A stretch of DNA of 64,000 bases from Rachicladosporium sp. CCFEE 5018 (taxonomy: Eukaryota > Ascomycota > Dothideomycetes > Cladosporiales > Cladosporiaceae). The position numbers and the translations under genes were made by a program. The DNA is taken from positions 124,001-188,000 of the forward strand of contig KZ111151.1 in the NCBI GenBank assembly GCA_002077045.2. Direction: 5' to 3'. This document shows, piece after piece, positions 62,257 through 64,000 of the stretch; positions within the stretch are counted from its first letter, which is position 1, and each line of letters opens with the position of its first letter. Below the pieces are notes generated by a model. That model saw nothing but the letters and a program-made list of their open reading frames with translations, was not told where the DNA came from and did no database searches.

Positions 62257-64000
62257 ATGAGCTCCAACGCAGTACCTCGCCCTCGGAAGCGTCCTGCACC
62301 GAGTGCTTTCCTGGCACGCAAACCACCCTTGAAGAAAGCAGCACTCTCCGCGGCCGGCACGCCCTCACAACGCGCAGATACGCCTAGTCAGCCACCTTAC
62401 GGGTCCGCCGCGAGTACCACGGAGAAGACCCAGCACGACCGTCCTCCGGACCAAGTTTTTGATGTGTATATCTCAAAGAGCGATCTCGAACAGGGCATGC
62501 GGTTTCATGGCTTCAAGTTCGATGTGAAGCGCGACAACGAGAAGGCGCCTACACAGATCATCGATCCCTGGAATGCCAGCGAGTTCACGAGGCCGGTCCA
62601 CTTACACAGACGCTACGCGCACGACAAGCAGGATAACGGAGACCAATCTGATGCGCCGTCAGGAATCGACGACAAGGAGCGCGAAGCGTTCAACGCGAAA
62701 AAGGCGGAAAGACAGGCAGAACGTGAGGCTAATCAGGCCAATATCGCTCCCACTAGCGGAGCAGCAAAGCGAGCACCGCGCAAGAAGAACGAGAAGAACG
62801 TAATGGACGTGTACTACGACGAGAACAACCCAAAGCAGCAGAAAGCCGCTCAGCTGCGTTACGAGGAGACGAAGCCGTGGCATTTGGAGGATTTCGATAA
62901 CAAGAACACCTGGATTGGAAGCTATCAGGAGCCGTTGTCCGAGCAGAGCGTACTCCTCACACTTCCGGAGACTGCTGACGGACCTTTCACAATGGTGCCT
63001 GTGGAGCGATGGTACAAATTCACGGAGACCGGGAGGCTGCCGAGTATGAGCACCGAGCAGGCGGAGAGGATCATGGCCTCGAAGATCAAGCCTTCGAGGT
63101 GGTTCATGGGCACGCAGGTCGGGCAGCAAGAGGCGAAGAAAGCGGCTGTGCAGATGTTGAAGGAGAAAGCGGCAGCGGCCAGGCGTGCAGCTGAGGATGA
63201 CACAGCCGCTGTGCCTCGTGTGAAGGATGAGGGAGACTTCTACAACGCAGATGTGGACGTTCTGGACATGGAGTTTGCGGACGAGGAGTTCCAAGATGAC
63301 GACGAGGGTGCATTGGTTGTAGGCGAGGATGATGCAGACACGCGTGAGATCGAGCGCCGCATTCGCGAGGAGATGCGTGGGGCGAATATCTCGGCTCCGG
63401 GGCTGAAGGACCAAGCTGCGGACTACGATCAGGAGGAAGAGCAGCAGAAGGAGCAAGGCAAGGAGCAGAAGAGGCGCGAGCGCAGGATGAAGAAGCGACT
63501 GATCAAGAAGGAGAAGCAGTATCACTACGAGAGTGACTCTGACAGCGACCCGTATAATGATTCCAGCGAAGAAACAGACTCGGAGGAGGAGCGTGAGCGG
63601 GCTGACGAAGAGAAGAAAGCCGAGGAGGAAGCTTTGAAGCTGACACAGGGAGGTGATCCCTCCGGCGCGTCGTCAAAGGGCACAAACACCCCATCCGGAC
63701 GCCCTGAGAAGAAAGATGACGTGCGCTTGACGAGCTTGAAGCGCCCTGGCTCGCCTAACCTATCGGATGTCAGCGGTAACGAGTCGCGCAAGAAACAACG
63801 TGTCGCGAACGATGAAACGCGTCGCATTCGCCTCAAGAACTCCCCTCCAGGCTCTCCGAGGAACGACGATACGCCCTCAGGATCACGCGCGCAGTCTCCT
63901 GCGCCAGTAGCTATGCCTTCGTTAGATGAAGTCAGGGCTGCGATTCCGCCGGAAGGCATTGCTATTAAGGACCTAACGCTCAAATTCAGGGCTAGGGTGC
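62257..64000 (+). CDS. TFG1: TFIIF alpha subunit (TFG1), copy 2, 3' end outside window
   Basis: Open frame from ATG 62257 to the window edge, 581 codons, aligned with the first 581 residues of copy 1. The TFIIF-alpha core motifs (KSDLEQGMRFHGFKF, WHLEDFDNKNTWIG) are identical. The differences cluster in the N-terminal 60 residues (for example AYTPTQAPN to ADTPSQPPY) and the acidic middle. The stop codon and downstream gene are not visible. Confidence 0.93.
   Translation, partial: MSSNAVPRPRKRPAPSAFLARKPPLKKAALSAAGTPSQRADTPSQPPYGSAASTTEKTQHDRPPDQVFDVYISKSDLEQGMRFHGFKFDVKRDNEKAPTQIIDPWNASEFTRPVHLHRRYAHDKQDNGDQSDAPSGIDDKEREAFNAKKAERQAEREANQANIAPTSGAAKRAPRKKNEKNVMDVYYDENNPKQQKAAQLRYEETKPWHLEDFDNKNTWIGSYQEPLSEQSVLLTLPETADGPFTMVPVERWYKFTETGRLPSMSTEQAERIMASKIKPSRWFMGTQVGQQEAKKAAVQMLKEKAAAARRAAEDDTAAVPRVKDEGDFYNADVDVLDMEFADEEFQDDDEGALVVGEDDADTREIERRIREEMRGANISAPGLKDQAADYDQEEEQQKEQGKEQKRRERRMKKRLIKKEKQYHYESDSDSDPYNDSSEETDSEEERERADEEKKAEEEALKLTQGGDPSGASSKGTNTPSGRPEKKDDVRLTSLKRPGSPNLSDVSGNESRKKQRVANDETRRIRLKNSPPGSPRNDDTPSGSRAQSPAPVAMPSLDEVRAAIPPEGIAIKDLTLKFRARV

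Larger units (their letters stand above)
46854..64000. repeat. duplicated block copy 2 (contig 3): SEC4 3' end to TFG1
   Basis: Collinear with 27044 to about 44,100. Every complete gene pair has equal protein length and the same exon structure. It leaves the window within TFG1, so whether the repeat array and PLPBP follow is not visible. Confidence 0.9.

Noticed and set aside
27044..64000. A genuine 20-kb segmental tandem duplication
   Set aside because: Three SEC4 exon ends, identical start points of contigs 2 and 3, and fixed 100-N joins are better explained by two haplotypes in series. Not excluded without read data.

Overview
The window is fungal nuclear DNA. Genes are compact and intron-containing, with short introns (about 50-140 bp, GT-AG ends, CTAAC/CTGAC-like branch sites). 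The protein families point to a filamentous ascomycete: CSC1/OSCA channel, NHP6, DUF676 lipase, MGM101, biotin ligase with a BPL_N domain, TRI12-like transporter, RAD26, TBP, Cid1-type nucleotidyltransferase, SEC4-type Rab. A dothideomycete black yeast with a diploid or hybrid genome, of the Hortaea type, fits best. That taxonomic placement is inference.

The window is three contigs joined by two fixed 100-N gaps. Contig 1 (1-26943) carries, left to right: CSC1-like channel (-, runs off the edge), NHP6 (-), DUF676 lipase (+), MGM101 (-), BPL1 (+), MFS efflux transporter (+), RAD26 (-), TBP (+), Cid1-like poly(A)/poly(U) polymerase (+) and SEC4-type GTPase (+), the last cut two bases short of the end of its stop codon by the gap. 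Contig 2 (27044-46753) and contig 3 (46854-64000) both begin at the same base inside the last SEC4 exon. Both carry the same genes in the same order and orientation: SEC4 3' end, NUC1 (-), HGH1 (-), GRIP golgin (+), SRPK kinase (+), ERG25 (+), TIM13 (-), TFG1/TFIIF-alpha (+). Contig 2 continues past TFG1 through a small palindromic repeat array into a PLP-homeostasis protein gene (-) that is cut by gap 2. Contig 3 leaves the window inside TFG1.

The apparent 20-kb tandem duplication is most simply read as two haplotypes or homeologues placed end to end by the assembler. Contig 1 ends with 285 bp identical to the start of contig 3, whereas the start of contig 2 differs at four synonymous sites. 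All complete pairs keep intact frames of equal length: NUC1 354 aa, HGH1 362, golgin 1432, SRPK 625, ERG25 315, TIM13 84. Divergence is patchy, with roughly 20% stretches beside blocks of 150-250 bp that are essentially identical, including one whole intron. That pattern suggests gene conversion or mitotic recombination between the copies.

Most genes are unlinked housekeeping functions: transcription (TBP, TFIIF), DNA repair and mtDNA maintenance (RAD26, MGM101, NUC1), secretion (SEC4, golgin), splicing control (SRPK), sterol synthesis (ERG25) and mitochondrial import (TIM13). No CRISPR array, convincing tRNA, transposase gene or secondary-metabolite cluster was seen. I did not find a clear new multi-gene system. 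The items most worth following are the haplotype structure with its conversion tracts, the palindromic array at 44.3-45.1 kb, a possible 20-nt intron in the transporter gene, and two conserved hairpins between ERG25 and TIM13.
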